A stretch of 64,000 nt of DNA from Flammeovirgaceae bacterium UBA5585 (GTDB lineage: Bacteria; Bacteroidota; Bacteroidia; Cytophagales; Cyclobacteriaceae), in NCBI GenBank assembly GCA_002425185.1, contig DILT01000008.1:1-64000 (forward strand), read 5' to 3'. The position numbers and the translations under genes were made by a program. This document shows, one piece after another, positions 53,335-62,082 of this stretch. Under the pieces are notes generated by a model that ran no database searches, was not told the DNA's origin, and saw nothing but the letters and a program-made list of their open reading frames with translations. Each line of letters starts with the position of its first letter. Position 1 is the first letter of the stretch.

Positions 53335-55452
53335 ATGAGATTGATCCTTTTGTCGTTGCTGCTGATGAGTACGCTTCAGCAGGTTTTTTCCGACTCCTAT
53401 TATACGTTTACCGATAACGGAAAGGTAGGCCTGAAAAACCAACAGGGTACCATCCTTGTGCCGGCCCACTATGAAGCATTGGGTTGGAGTGATGGTTCAT
53501 TTTCTGTAGTTGAAAAAGTTACCGGGTATAAACTAAACGATCAGTGGGGCCTGATCAGCATTGCCAATCAACAGGTTACAAAACCGGTTTACAGTTCTTT
53601 AACTCCTGCCCCACCAACTCTGTTTATTGCCAGTAAGCAATCAACCCTTTCCCTTCGGATTAGCACAGGGTGTATCAATGCCTCCGGTAAAATCGTTATC
53701 CCGTTTCAATATGCCGGAATAAGAATACACCATTCAAGGGCGGTTGTGTACACCCTTTATGATGGCGTACTGAAATACGGATTGATCGATCTGGAGCACA
53801 AGTTGCTGCTTCCACAGGTCTATCAGAATATCTATCCGTTGGGGAGTTTGCGCTTTGGCGTTCAGAACTTTCAGCAGAAAACAGCTTTGTTTTCAGAAAA
53901 CGGAAAACAGATTACCGGATTTGATATCGACAGTATTTCACCCATACAAAATAACCTCGCCATTATTTATCAGCATGGAAAACAAGGCCTGATGAACCGC
54001 GAAGGTGTTATTGTAAAGGAGCCTGCGTTCCGCGAAATTAAATTAGAAAGTGGTGTTCCGGAAGCACGTTTGTCAAATGAATGGCACATTCTTACTGCAG
54101 GTAATTCTCTGGTAAAAAAAATTGAAGCTGACTCCCTGCTGCCCGTTGGCAACAACCGCATCAAACGTGTATCCGCCACAGGAACACAAGTGTTGGACCT
54201 TGACTTGAACAAGATCACTAAAGAAGAAGTATCCCGGCTTCAGTCTTTTAGAAATGGCCTGGCTGTTTTCACCAACAAACAATATAAAGGCGTAATGAAG
54301 GAAGATGGATCTGCATTATTACCTGCAGCTTTCAAACAAGTGCACATTGGTTCAGATTATATCATCACGTCAACACAAAGCCAGGGAAAGGAATTTTCAG
54401 CTTTATATACGCTTACCGGAAACCGTCTTACCACTAAAGTCTATGATCGGATTGAAGACTTCAATGGATCATTTTATCCGGTACAGAAAAATGGTTTCTA
54501 TGGCGGCATTGATAAACAAGGAAAAGAAATCCTCGCGTGCGCATACGATAGCTTGGTGAGTGTGTTTGAAGATTTGGTTGCGGTGAAATTCAGGGGAGCC
54601 TATGGAATTATTAACCTGAAGGAAGAGTGGAAAATTATACCGCAGCCCAATCCGATTAAATTGCTTAACGCTGATCGTTATTTTGAATTTTCTGATAACC
54701 TTACTTTCTTGAAATCCATCACCGGCACAACCATTTACTTTACAAGTAACCCATTTGAAATTGCCGGAGATAACCTGATCGAAATAATATCAAGTGGTGG
54801 AAAGTGGACAATTAATTTTAATGGGCAGATCATTCATCGCGAAGAACCACATGATGAACGTAATGAAAAAATTCTTCCCTCAAGTGAAGGGCTGCGCGGC
54901 ATCAAGAAAAACGGAAAATATGGCTTTATTGACGATAAAGGCAGACTTCGCATTGCCAATCGATATGAGGATATACTTCCCTTTCAAGAAGGATTAGCCG
55001 GTGCAAAAATCAGGGGCAAGTGGGGCTACATTAACCGGGAAGACAAAATTGAAATTCAACCTGTATTTGAAGAAGTGAGTTCATTTACCAAAGGTTACGC
55101 CCTGGTGAAACAAAACGGAAAATATGGATTTTTACAACACGATGGAGCCTTAGCATTGGATGTGCGCTATGATAATATCAAGTTGCTGGAGAATGGAAGA
55201 ATTTTAATTACTGTCGGTAATACTGTTGGCCTTGCCGATGCCGATGGAAATATTTTGCTTCAACCCAAGTATGAATATATCGATGATCTTGGTAATGGTT
55301 TCGTTATTGTAAAACAAAATGGCCACTATGGCCTGGTAACCCTGCAAGGAGTAAGCACCATACCCCTTCACTACGATTTACTGCTTTTTGAACCGGTAAA
55401 AAATGTTTTCTTCGGTTTGAAGAAAAGTGAGTTCAGGGAATTGAAACTCTGA
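53335..55452 (+). CDS. Exported WG-repeat protein
   Basis: 705 residues with an N-terminal signal peptide and many WG repeats of about 45-55 residues: NGKYGFIDDKGRL and GKWGYINREDKIEIQPVFEE-type units, in which the usual Trp-Gly often reads Tyr-Gly or Leu-Ile. Present from about residue 25 to the end, with a divergent zone about 230-310. WG repeats form a propeller-like protein-binding surface; the ligand is unknown. Single gene, closed by the terminator at 55510-55545. Confidence 0.88.
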   Translation: MRLILLSLLLMSTLQQVFSDSYYTFTDNGKVGLKNQQGTILVPAHYEALGWSDGSFSVVEKVTGYKLNDQWGLISIANQQVTKPVYSSLTPAPPTLFIASKQSTLSLRISTGCINASGKIVIPFQYAGIRIHHSRAVVYTLYDGVLKYGLIDLEHKLLLPQVYQNIYPLGSLRFGVQNFQQKTALFSENGKQITGFDIDSISPIQNNLAIIYQHGKQGLMNREGVIVKEPAFREIKLESGVPEARLSNEWHILTAGNSLVKKIEADSLLPVGNNRIKRVSATGTQVLDLDLNKITKEEVSRLQSFRNGLAVFTNKQYKGVMKEDGSALLPAAFKQVHIGSDYIITSTQSQGKEFSALYTLTGNRLTTKVYDRIEDFNGSFYPVQKNGFYGGIDKQGKEILACAYDSLVSVFEDLVAVKFRGAYGIINLKEEWKIIPQPNPIKLLNADRYFEFSDNLTFLKSITGTTIYFTSNPFEIAGDNLIEIISSGGKWTINFNGQIIHREEPHDERNEKILPSSEGLRGIKKNGKYGFIDDKGRLRIANRYEDILPFQEGLAGAKIRGKWGYINREDKIEIQPVFEEVSSFTKGYALVKQNGKYGFLQHDGALALDVRYDNIKLLENGRILITVGNTVGLADADGNILLQPKYEYIDDLGNGFVIVKQNGHYGLVTLQGVSTIPLHYDLLLFEPVKNVFFGLKKSEFRELKL

Positions 55453-55477
55453 ATCAAGGTTAATTGCGCGTGTGTCA

Positions 55478-55500
55478 ACTTCGACAAGCTTAACTTGACA
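55478..55500. repeat. Partial copy of the palindrome core
   Basis: TTCGACAAGCTTAACTTGAC (55480-55499) matches, with two changes, the right arm of the core of the element at 57139-57254. Only one half is here. Confidence 0.6.
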
Positions 55501-55509
55501 ATCACTTTC

Positions 55510-55545
55510 AAAAAAGAAAGGGCCTTGCGGCCCCTTCATTATTTT
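55510..55545. terminator. Bidirectional terminator between convergent genes
   Basis: GGGCC (55520-55524) and GGCCC (55529-55533) form the stem. The minus strand continues into TTTCTTTTTT (serving floA) and the plus strand into TTCATTATTTTT (serving the WG-repeat gene). Confidence 0.8.
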
Positions 55546-55560
55546 TACGACTCTTAAGAT

Positions 55561-56562
55561 TTAATCTTTCTTGGGAGCATTGCTTGGACCCTGGCCTTTA
55601 CCCGAATCGGATATCGCCTGGCGCATGCCCGTATCGGCCTGAACATTTTGCATGCGATAGTAATCCATCACACCCAGGTTTCCTTTTACAAATGATTCAG
55701 CAATGGCTTTTGGAATTTCTGCTTCTGCTAAAATTACCTTAGCACGAGCTTCCTGCGCTTTTGCTTTCATTTCCTGCTCCTCGGCAACCGCCATCGCTCT
55801 GCGTTCTTCTGCTTTTGCTTCAGCTACTTTTAAATCGGCTGATGCCTGATCGATTTGCAGTTTTGCACCAATGTTTGCTCCTACATCTACATCGGCAATA
55901 TCAATGGAAAGAATCTGGAAAGCTGTTCCTGCATCCAACCCACGCGACAACACAACTTTTGAAATCTTATCCGGGTTTTCCAATACTTCCTTATGTGATT
56001 TTGCAGAACCGATAGCCGTTACAATACCTTCACCCACACGGGCAAGGATGGTATCTTCACCGGCACCACCCACCAACTGCTGAATAGCAGCGCGCACCGT
56101 TACCCGTGCAATCGCGATAAGCTGAATACCATCAGCTGCAACTGCAGCTACTTTGGGTGTAGTGATAACTTTGGGGTTAACCGAAATCTGCACCGCCTGA
56201 AACACATCGCGACCGGCAAGATCGATAGCCGTAGCTTGTTTGAAGTCGAGGTGAATATTTGCTTTCTCAGCTGAAATTAATGCGCGTATAACATTGGGAA
56301 CATTACCACCTGCCAGGTAGTGCGTTTCCAATTCGGTTGATGTTAATTTCAAACCAGCCTTGGTGGCTGTAATTAAGGATTCAACTATAACCCGTGGCGG
56401 AACCTTACGAATGCGCATGAATACGAGCTCGAACAACCCTACCCGAACACCACTAAACAACGCAGTGATCCACAGGTTAATCGGCACGAAGTATAGAAAA
56501 ATAAAAAACAGGACAATCCCTGCGAAGACCATAAAAAGAAGCATTGCACCTTCAAGTTCCAT
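55561..56562 (-). CDS. floA: Flotillin-like membrane protein FloA
   Basis: 333 residues: an N-terminal membrane hairpin (about 6-40), then a prohibitin-homology domain (RKVPPRVIVES to VARVTVRAAI) and a long Ala/Glu/Lys-rich coiled coil. It ends in a Gly/Ser tail. Flotillins organise membrane microdomains. The gene follows the NfeD gene by 13 bases; the pair is the standard floA-nfeD arrangement. Confidence 0.94.
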   Translation of the reverse strand: MELEGAMLLFMVFAGIVLFFIFLYFVPINLWITALFSGVRVGLFELVFMRIRKVPPRVIVESLITATKAGLKLTSTELETHYLAGGNVPNVIRALISAEKANIHLDFKQATAIDLAGRDVFQAVQISVNPKVITTPKVAAVAADGIQLIAIARVTVRAAIQQLVGGAGEDTILARVGEGIVTAIGSAKSHKEVLENPDKISKVVLSRGLDAGTAFQILSIDIADVDVGANIGAKLQIDQASADLKVAEAKAEERRAMAVAEEQEMKAKAQEARAKVILAEAEIPKAIAESFVKGNLGVMDYYRMQNVQADTGMRQAISDSGKGQGPSNAPKKD

Positions 56563-56575
56563 ATTGATTTAGGGT

Positions 56576-57046
56576 TTAATTAATGGGTTCAACAACAATA
56601 TCGTTGGTTTGAATTTGAATAATTTTTACGCGTGTACCTGCTGCAAGATAGTCGCCATTGGTTTTAACTTCAACCATTTTACCTTGGAATTCGGCTGTGC
56701 CCATGGGGCGCAAAGCCGATACAGCCACGCCCTCCGTGCCCACTTTCAAATCAGCATGAGCACCTTCGTTTACCCGACTATCTATGCTGGTTTTAAGCGA
56801 GAATTTTTTCCAAGCACCCTTTCGAAAACTATAATAAAGAGCTCCTGCCAGGAATATCCCTGTACCCAACAAAACATACGATCCGCCTTCGCGGCCAAAC
56901 TCGCCATAGCTTACTACTATTCCAATAATAGTAAACACCAGACCCAATATTCCCACAACCGTAGTGCCCGGAATAAACACCACTTCAACAATTATCAGTA
57001 CTACACCTGCCAGAATTAAGGCAGCAATGGCTAACCACATGATCAT
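56576..57046 (-). CDS. NfeD-family membrane protein
   Basis: 156 residues: three or so transmembrane helices (about 4-70), then an OB-fold domain (VGTEGVAVSALRPMGTAEFQG, GTRVKIIQIQTNDIVVEP). The partner of flotillin-type proteins. Here it is the short form without a protease domain. Confidence 0.9.
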   Translation of the reverse strand: MIMWLAIAALILAGVVLIIVEVVFIPGTTVVGILGLVFTIIGIVVSYGEFGREGGSYVLLGTGIFLAGALYYSFRKGAWKKFSLKTSIDSRVNEGAHADLKVGTEGVAVSALRPMGTAEFQGKMVEVKTNGDYLAAGTRVKIIQIQTNDIVVEPIN

Positions 57047-57066
57047 TCAGTAAAATCGAAAGGAAT

Positions 57067-57074
57067 CAAAAGTA
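57067..57074 (-). promoter_or_regulatory. Possible -7 box of the nfeD-floA operon
   Basis: TACTTTTG (57074-57067, minus strand) fits TAnnTTTG and is 20 bases upstream of the ATG at 57046. No clear -33 element, so support is weak. Confidence 0.35.
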
Positions 57075-57138
57075 CAAAAGAAAGGGTGACCTCCGTGACG
57101 AAATCACCCGATTAATTTATTAACTAATTTATGCTTGG

Positions 57139-57254
57139 AAGCCATCTCAAAAATCAGTTTCAAATGTCAGCCTGAGCTTGTCGAAGGCTATTTCCAGTTA
57201 CCAAACCGGTTTCGACAAGCTCAACCTGACATTTATAGTATTTTGAGATGGCCT
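57139..57254. repeat. Nested palindromic element, copy 2
   Basis: Outer arms GCCATCTCAAAA (57141-57152) and its exact complement (57241-57252) are the same as those of copy 1 at 40855-41002. The core differs: an AAATGTCAGCCTGAGCTTGT-type arm (57162-57187) faces a matching arm (57210-57234). It abuts the proS stop codon at 57255-57257. Confidence 0.85.
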
Positions 57255-58733
57255 TTAATACGCCCGGGCAAACAATACACGTCTGCCGGAAGGCTTTCCT
57301 GAGTAAATACAGGAGCCGCTTTCTTCCGCTGCATCCAGCGGAATGCACCGGATAGTAGCTTTCGTTTGGTCTTTAATAAAAGCTTCAGTTTCAGCAGTAC
57401 CATCCCAATGCGCAGAAACAAAGCCGCCCTTCTCATCGAGAACTTTCTTAAACTCTTCGAAAGAATTAACGGTAGTGATCATACTATTCCTGAATGTTAA
57501 CGCCCGGTTATAAATATTTTCCTGGATAGTATTCAATAATTCGGGAATAAGACTGGCAACATCATCCAGTTTCATAACCTGCTTTTCCTTGGTATCACGT
57601 CTGGCCACTTCCACGGTTCCATTTTCAAGATCGCGTGGACCAATGGCCAATCGTACAGGCACACCTTTCAATTCCCACTCCGCAAACTTGAATCCGGGTT
57701 TATGGGTATCCCTGTTATCAAATTTTACTGACAAGCCCTTTTCACGAAGTGTCTTAACTATAGTGCTTACCTTATCAGAAACTTTGGCCAACTCCTCATC
57801 GGTTCTGAAAATTGGAACAATGACCACATGAATGGGCGCAAGTTTCGGTGGCAACACCAACCCATCATCGTCCGAATGTGCCATAATCAGGGCACCCATC
57901 AACCGTGTACTAACACCCCACGAGGTTCCCCATACATATTCAAGCTTGCCGTCTTTACCGGCATATTGCACATTGAAGGCCTTGGCAAAATTCTGACCGA
58001 GAAAGTGTGAAGTTCCGGCTTGTAAGGCTTTGCCATCCTGCATCATACCCTCAATACAATACGTATCAATGGCTCCGGGGAATTTTTCGCCTTCCGATTT
58101 TTTTCCTTTGATCACTGGCATGGCCATGTATTGTTCTGCAAACGTAGCGTATACATCCAGCATTTGTTTGGTTTCTTTCACAGCTTCATCAGCATTTGCG
58201 TGAGCCGTGTGACCTTCCTGCCAAAGAAACTCAGCCGTACGTAAAAAGAGCCTGGTGCGCATCTCCCAACGAACAACATTGGCCCATTGGTTAATGAGTA
58301 AAGGCAAGTCGCGGTAAGATTGAATCCACTTCTTATAGGTACTCCAGATGATCGCTTCGCTGGTAGGACGAACAACCAACTCCTCTTCCAGTTTTGCATC
58401 CGGATCGACAATCAATTTTCCTTTTTTTTCAGGATCATTCTTCAGACGATAATGCGTAACAATGGCGCACTCCTTGGCAAAACCCTCTGCATTTTGCTCT
58501 TCTGCCTCAAACATACTTTTCGGGACAAAAAGCGGGAAATAGGCATTCACGTGCCCGGTTTCCTTAAACATGCCGTCTAGCGCTTGCTGCATTTTTTCCC
58601 AGATGCTATACCCATAGGGTTTAATCACCATGCACCCGCGCACATCCGAATGCTCTGCCAGATCGGCCTTCTTCACTAACTCATTGTACCACAACGAATA
58701 ATCTTCACTTCGGGAGGGAATTTCTTTGCCCAT
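57255..58733 (-). CDS. proS: Prolyl-tRNA synthetase, archaeal/eukaryotic type
   Basis: 492 residues, class II synthetase of the short type without the bacterial editing insert. Motifs: the RGCMVIKPYGYSIWE start, PTSEAIIWSTYKKWIQSYRDLP, WEMRTRLFLRTAEFLWQEGHTAH (motif 2 region) and the C-terminal anticodon-binding domain plus a zinc-type tail ending ARAY. This type is common in Bacteroidota. A perfect -7 box TATATTTG lies at 58774-58767. Confidence 0.96.
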   Translation of the reverse strand: MGKEIPSRSEDYSLWYNELVKKADLAEHSDVRGCMVIKPYGYSIWEKMQQALDGMFKETGHVNAYFPLFVPKSMFEAEEQNAEGFAKECAIVTHYRLKNDPEKKGKLIVDPDAKLEEELVVRPTSEAIIWSTYKKWIQSYRDLPLLINQWANVVRWEMRTRLFLRTAEFLWQEGHTAHANADEAVKETKQMLDVYATFAEQYMAMPVIKGKKSEGEKFPGAIDTYCIEGMMQDGKALQAGTSHFLGQNFAKAFNVQYAGKDGKLEYVWGTSWGVSTRLMGALIMAHSDDDGLVLPPKLAPIHVVIVPIFRTDEELAKVSDKVSTIVKTLREKGLSVKFDNRDTHKPGFKFAEWELKGVPVRLAIGPRDLENGTVEVARRDTKEKQVMKLDDVASLIPELLNTIQENIYNRALTFRNSMITTVNSFEEFKKVLDEKGGFVSAHWDGTAETEAFIKDQTKATIRCIPLDAAEESGSCIYSGKPSGRRVLFARAY

Positions 58734-58766
58734 GTTGGTATAATTCTTGTTATTTTAACTGAGCGG

Positions 58767-58774
58767 CAAATATA
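58767..58774 (-). promoter_or_regulatory. Possible proS promoter -7 box
   Basis: TATATTTG on the minus strand, exact match to TAnnTTTG, 33 bases before the proS ATG. The -33 element is poor. Confidence 0.4.
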
Positions 58775-58912
58775 CGGTGAGAAGGGTGCGAAAGAACGGA
58801 TAAAGCGGCATTTTTAAGCACAATTCAGCTAATTTTCGTATCTTTATTGAACACTTTATCAGGCTTTGAACGTTTATAAAGTATACATACCGGACTTTAA
58901 ACAAATACGCTT

Positions 58913-60028
58913 ATGAAAACGAAATGGATAATCGGAATGGTGATGCTGGTGAGCGCTGGTGCATTTGCGCAAGAGTTTGACGATATGTATTTCCGTTCAA
59001 AAGACCGGGAAAAGCAAAGAGCTTCAAAAGAAGTTATCGCTAAAGAGGTTTATGCCAGCAATAGCTATGAAACCTTCAAAAAGAAGAACTTCAAGGAATC
59101 CACTATGCTGGATGAATATGCCAACCCTACTGACAGTTATTCAGCACGCAATGTTAACCCTGAATATATTTCGCGTTCGTATTCCGAACAACTAAGCGAA
59201 GATGAGCAGAATTATTTTGTAGATGGCTATAACCCCGCCACTACAAACAACTTCAATTACAATTCAGGTTACTACAGTGGCCGAAACAATAATCAGTGGA
59301 ATAACTTCAACAACTGGTACTCACCGGGATGGTTTGGACCGTCCTATTACAACAGTTGGAACAACCCATGGGCATGGAACGATCCGTGGGGCTGGAATGA
59401 TCCGTGGATGAACCCATACATGGGTGGCCGCTGGGGCAACACATGGGGCTCCGGTTGGGGTAATGGTTGGAACATGGGCCTGGGATATTCCTGGGGTAAT
59501 GGTTGGGGCTGGGGTAATGGTTGGAATATGGGAATGGGATATGGTTGGGGAAATCCTTACTTCAATTCCTGGGGATGGAATAATTGGTACCGACCCACCA
59601 CGGTTGTGGTTGTTGGTGATGGTGCACGCCCTAATTATGGAAAACGTCCTACCACCAACTCGGCAGGTGTGAGTTCCGTAACCGATACTCGTCCGGCAAG
59701 ATCAAATAACCTGGCGGGTGACAACTCCAGTGGCCGCACAAGAACCACGACAGATGAATATTATGTGCGTCCTTCCAGAAGAACGTCAGACATGTCTACC
59801 ATGGACAATAGTGGTTCCAGAACATGGGATAATAATTCAAACCGGACTCAAAGTGGTAACTCCAACACGGGCTTTATGCGGGAGAGCCGGTCATCTTCTT
59901 TTTCATCACCAACACGATCCACTGGTTCGTCTGGTAGCAGTGGCTTTTCTTCTCCAAGCCGTAGCAGTGGTAGTTCGGGGGGTAGTGTTTCACCTTCATC
60001 CGGAGGCAGCAGAAGAGGCGGCAACTAA
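58913..60028 (+). CDS. Secreted Trp/Gly/Asn-rich low-complexity protein
   Basis: 371 residues: signal peptide (cut after AFAQ), a charged first part, then a centre (about 115-235) dense in Trp, Gly, Asn and Tyr with recurring WGNGWNMG-type units. A Ser/Thr/Arg/Gly-rich C-terminal half follows. No domain recognised. Perhaps a surface or matrix protein. It lies divergently from proS and 19 bases before the FadL-like gene, with which it may be co-transcribed. Confidence 0.8.
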   Translation: MKTKWIIGMVMLVSAGAFAQEFDDMYFRSKDREKQRASKEVIAKEVYASNSYETFKKKNFKESTMLDEYANPTDSYSARNVNPEYISRSYSEQLSEDEQNYFVDGYNPATTNNFNYNSGYYSGRNNNQWNNFNNWYSPGWFGPSYYNSWNNPWAWNDPWGWNDPWMNPYMGGRWGNTWGSGWGNGWNMGLGYSWGNGWGWGNGWNMGMGYGWGNPYFNSWGWNNWYRPTTVVVVGDGARPNYGKRPTTNSAGVSSVTDTRPARSNNLAGDNSSGRTRTTTDEYYVRPSRRTSDMSTMDNSGSRTWDNNSNRTQSGNSNTGFMRESRSSSFSSPTRSTGSSGSSGFSSPSRSSGSSGGSVSPSSGGSRRGGN

Positions 60029-60047
60029 CCATTAATTATCATCAGGC

Positions 60048-61580
60048 ATGAAATTCAGGGTTTTCTTACAACTCGCGGGACTTTTGTTGTCTTTTTCACC
60101 GGATTTATTCGCGCAAGGATTTGTGGATAATGCCCTGCTGTTTAGCCGTACAAAACCAAACGGAAGCGCTCGTGTACAGGCCATGGGCGGAGCGCAAGTG
60201 GCCTTAGGAGGTGATTTTAACTCAGCATTATCAAATCCTGCCGGGCTGGGTATGTACAACCGATCAGAATTTACCTTTAGCCCCGGAATCAATTTTTTCT
60301 CTACTGACGCTACTCATAATACAGAAACAGGAAAGGATTCAAACAGTAAATTGAATATTCCCGGGTTGAGTTATGTATTTAATTCCCCACAAGAAAAAAA
60401 TGGATTTTTAGGAGGGTCCTTTGCCATTAGCATGACCCGAACAAATGATTTAAACTCATCTATGCGCTATGCAGGAAATGATAATGTTTCGTCCATTGTG
60501 GATTGGTTTATACAAGATGCAACGGGCACACTCAACAATAACTTAAACTTTGATTTTCCAACGGGTTTAGCCTACGACAATTTTCTTATTGACGATTCAA
60601 CCTTTTGGGGTGGCCCGCAACGCTATTATTTTTCGGTACTCGGTCTTTACGATGATCCGGATGATATTCGAAGGCTCAGAAGGGTTGGCAGCATAAACAC
60701 CAAAGGCGCTCAATACCAATGGTCGTTTGCATACGGTGCAAATTTTCAGGATAAGGTCTTCCTGGGTGCTAATGTTGGTGTTACTACGCTACGCTATAAA
60801 TTTTCATCCGCTTATCAGGAATCAAATTTTATGTTTGATCTGGATCCTGATTTTAATCCGCTGAATAGTTTGTTACTTGAGGAAACCATTGACATTGAAG
60901 GAACCGGAGTAAACCTGACCCTGGGTGTTATTTACCGGCCTGCAGATTTTATTCAGGTAGGGGCTTCGCTGGTTACACCAACGTACTACCAGATAACGGA
61001 TTCATATACGGCTCGCTTAAGCACCCAATGGAACAACTATAATTACCTGGGAACAGGTGACATTCTCAATGCCCTGAGCTATGCATCAAACTCGCCTGTT
61101 ATCTCCGAGTATAATCTGGTAACTCCATTGAAATTCAGTTTGGGCACTGCGGTTTTCCTGGGCACCTCTGGTTTTATTACCGGAGATATTGAGTTTGTGA
61201 ATTACCGGAAGGCAAAATACGAATCTGATATTGGCGGTATTTCCTTTAACCCCGAAAATGATATCATTAAGGCCACATTCGCGAACACCGTTAACTACCG
61301 GTTAGGTGCAGAGTTCCGATACCAACTGTTGCGCTTCCGTGCCGGTTATAATGTGCTGACAAATCCTTATGATGCTTCCATTGATGTTGATAGAAGCATA
61401 AAAACGGTTAGCGTTGGCATGGGGGCACGGATGAAAAAATTCTTTGTTGATGCTGCCCTGTTAAATTCAACCGGAACAAGTGCGTATAGTCCCTATGTTT
61501 TTCAGGACAATACCGGACCCATCGTAAGCCTGAAGAACCAATTGACCTCAGCCATAATGACGATTGGGTTTATTTTTTAA
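60048..61580 (+). CDS. FadL/OmpP1-like outer-membrane transport protein
   Basis: 510 residues: signal peptide (cut after LFAQ), a Ser/Gly-rich N-terminal hatch with SARVQAMGGAQVALGGDFNSALSNPAGL, the family hallmark, and then a long beta-barrel ending IMTIGFIF with terminal Phe. FadL barrels take up hydrophobic compounds; the substrate is unknown. The 3' end overlaps the aroK end by 11 bases. Confidence 0.88.
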   Translation: MKFRVFLQLAGLLLSFSPDLFAQGFVDNALLFSRTKPNGSARVQAMGGAQVALGGDFNSALSNPAGLGMYNRSEFTFSPGINFFSTDATHNTETGKDSNSKLNIPGLSYVFNSPQEKNGFLGGSFAISMTRTNDLNSSMRYAGNDNVSSIVDWFIQDATGTLNNNLNFDFPTGLAYDNFLIDDSTFWGGPQRYYFSVLGLYDDPDDIRRLRRVGSINTKGAQYQWSFAYGANFQDKVFLGANVGVTTLRYKFSSAYQESNFMFDLDPDFNPLNSLLLEETIDIEGTGVNLTLGVIYRPADFIQVGASLVTPTYYQITDSYTARLSTQWNNYNYLGTGDILNALSYASNSPVISEYNLVTPLKFSLGTAVFLGTSGFITGDIEFVNYRKAKYESDIGGISFNPENDIIKATFANTVNYRLGAEFRYQLLRFRAGYNVLTNPYDASIDVDRSIKTVSVGMGARMKKFFVDAALLNSTGTSAYSPYVFQDNTGPIVSLKNQLTSAIMTIGFIF

Positions 61581-62082
61581 AGGATAACTTTTCAAGTATC
61601 TGATTTGCCTCAATTTCGTCTTCCTTCAAAATTAATTTTGCTTTTCGGTAATAGGAGACTCTGCCTTGCTGTAGTTGTTGAAGTGCCTCCCCAAGATTAC
61701 TAACCTTGTTGAACAGAGGCCTTGCTGATTTCTCCAATTGCGACAGGCGCTGTGCAATAGTGGTTAGTGAAACGTCTAAAAAAATTGTTGTGCCGACACG
61801 ATTCATAAAATCGATGCCCTCATAAAAACAGGGAGAGCCTCCCCCCGTAGCCATCACAAAAGATTCAGTTTCTTCAGCCACACTGCGCAGTATGTGCGCT
61901 TCCATTTCTCTGAACCAGTCTTCACCTTTTGATTTAAAAATTTCACTGATCGACAAATTGCAATGATTTTCTATTGCATCATCCAAATCAACAAATGGAA
62001 GTTTCAACGCATGTGCTAGTTGCTTACCCAACGTACTTTTTCCTGATCCGGGTAATCCTATAAGAAAGATTTTCAAGGGCAT
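61570..62082 (-). CDS. aroK: Shikimate kinase
   Basis: Phosphorylates shikimate at O-3; 170 residues. Walker A GLPGSGKST (9-17), FVDLDDAIE with the shikimate-binding Asp, the ATGGGSPCF segment and the R-x-R-P lid (KSARPLFN). A single gene away from the aroB-aroA block, overlapping by 1 base with the DoxX-type gene upstream. Confidence 0.95.
   Translation of the reverse strand: MPLKIFLIGLPGSGKSTLGKQLAHALKLPFVDLDDAIENHCNLSISEIFKSKGEDWFREMEAHILRSVAEETESFVMATGGGSPCFYEGIDFMNRVGTTIFLDVSLTTIAQRLSQLEKSARPLFNKVSNLGEALQQLQQGRVSYYRKAKLILKEDEIEANQILEKLSFKK

Noticed and set aside
59361..59560. Tandem-looking repeats
   Set aside because: Considered as CRISPR-like or satellite DNA. The units are irregular and explained by the Trp/Gly/Asn-rich coding sequence.
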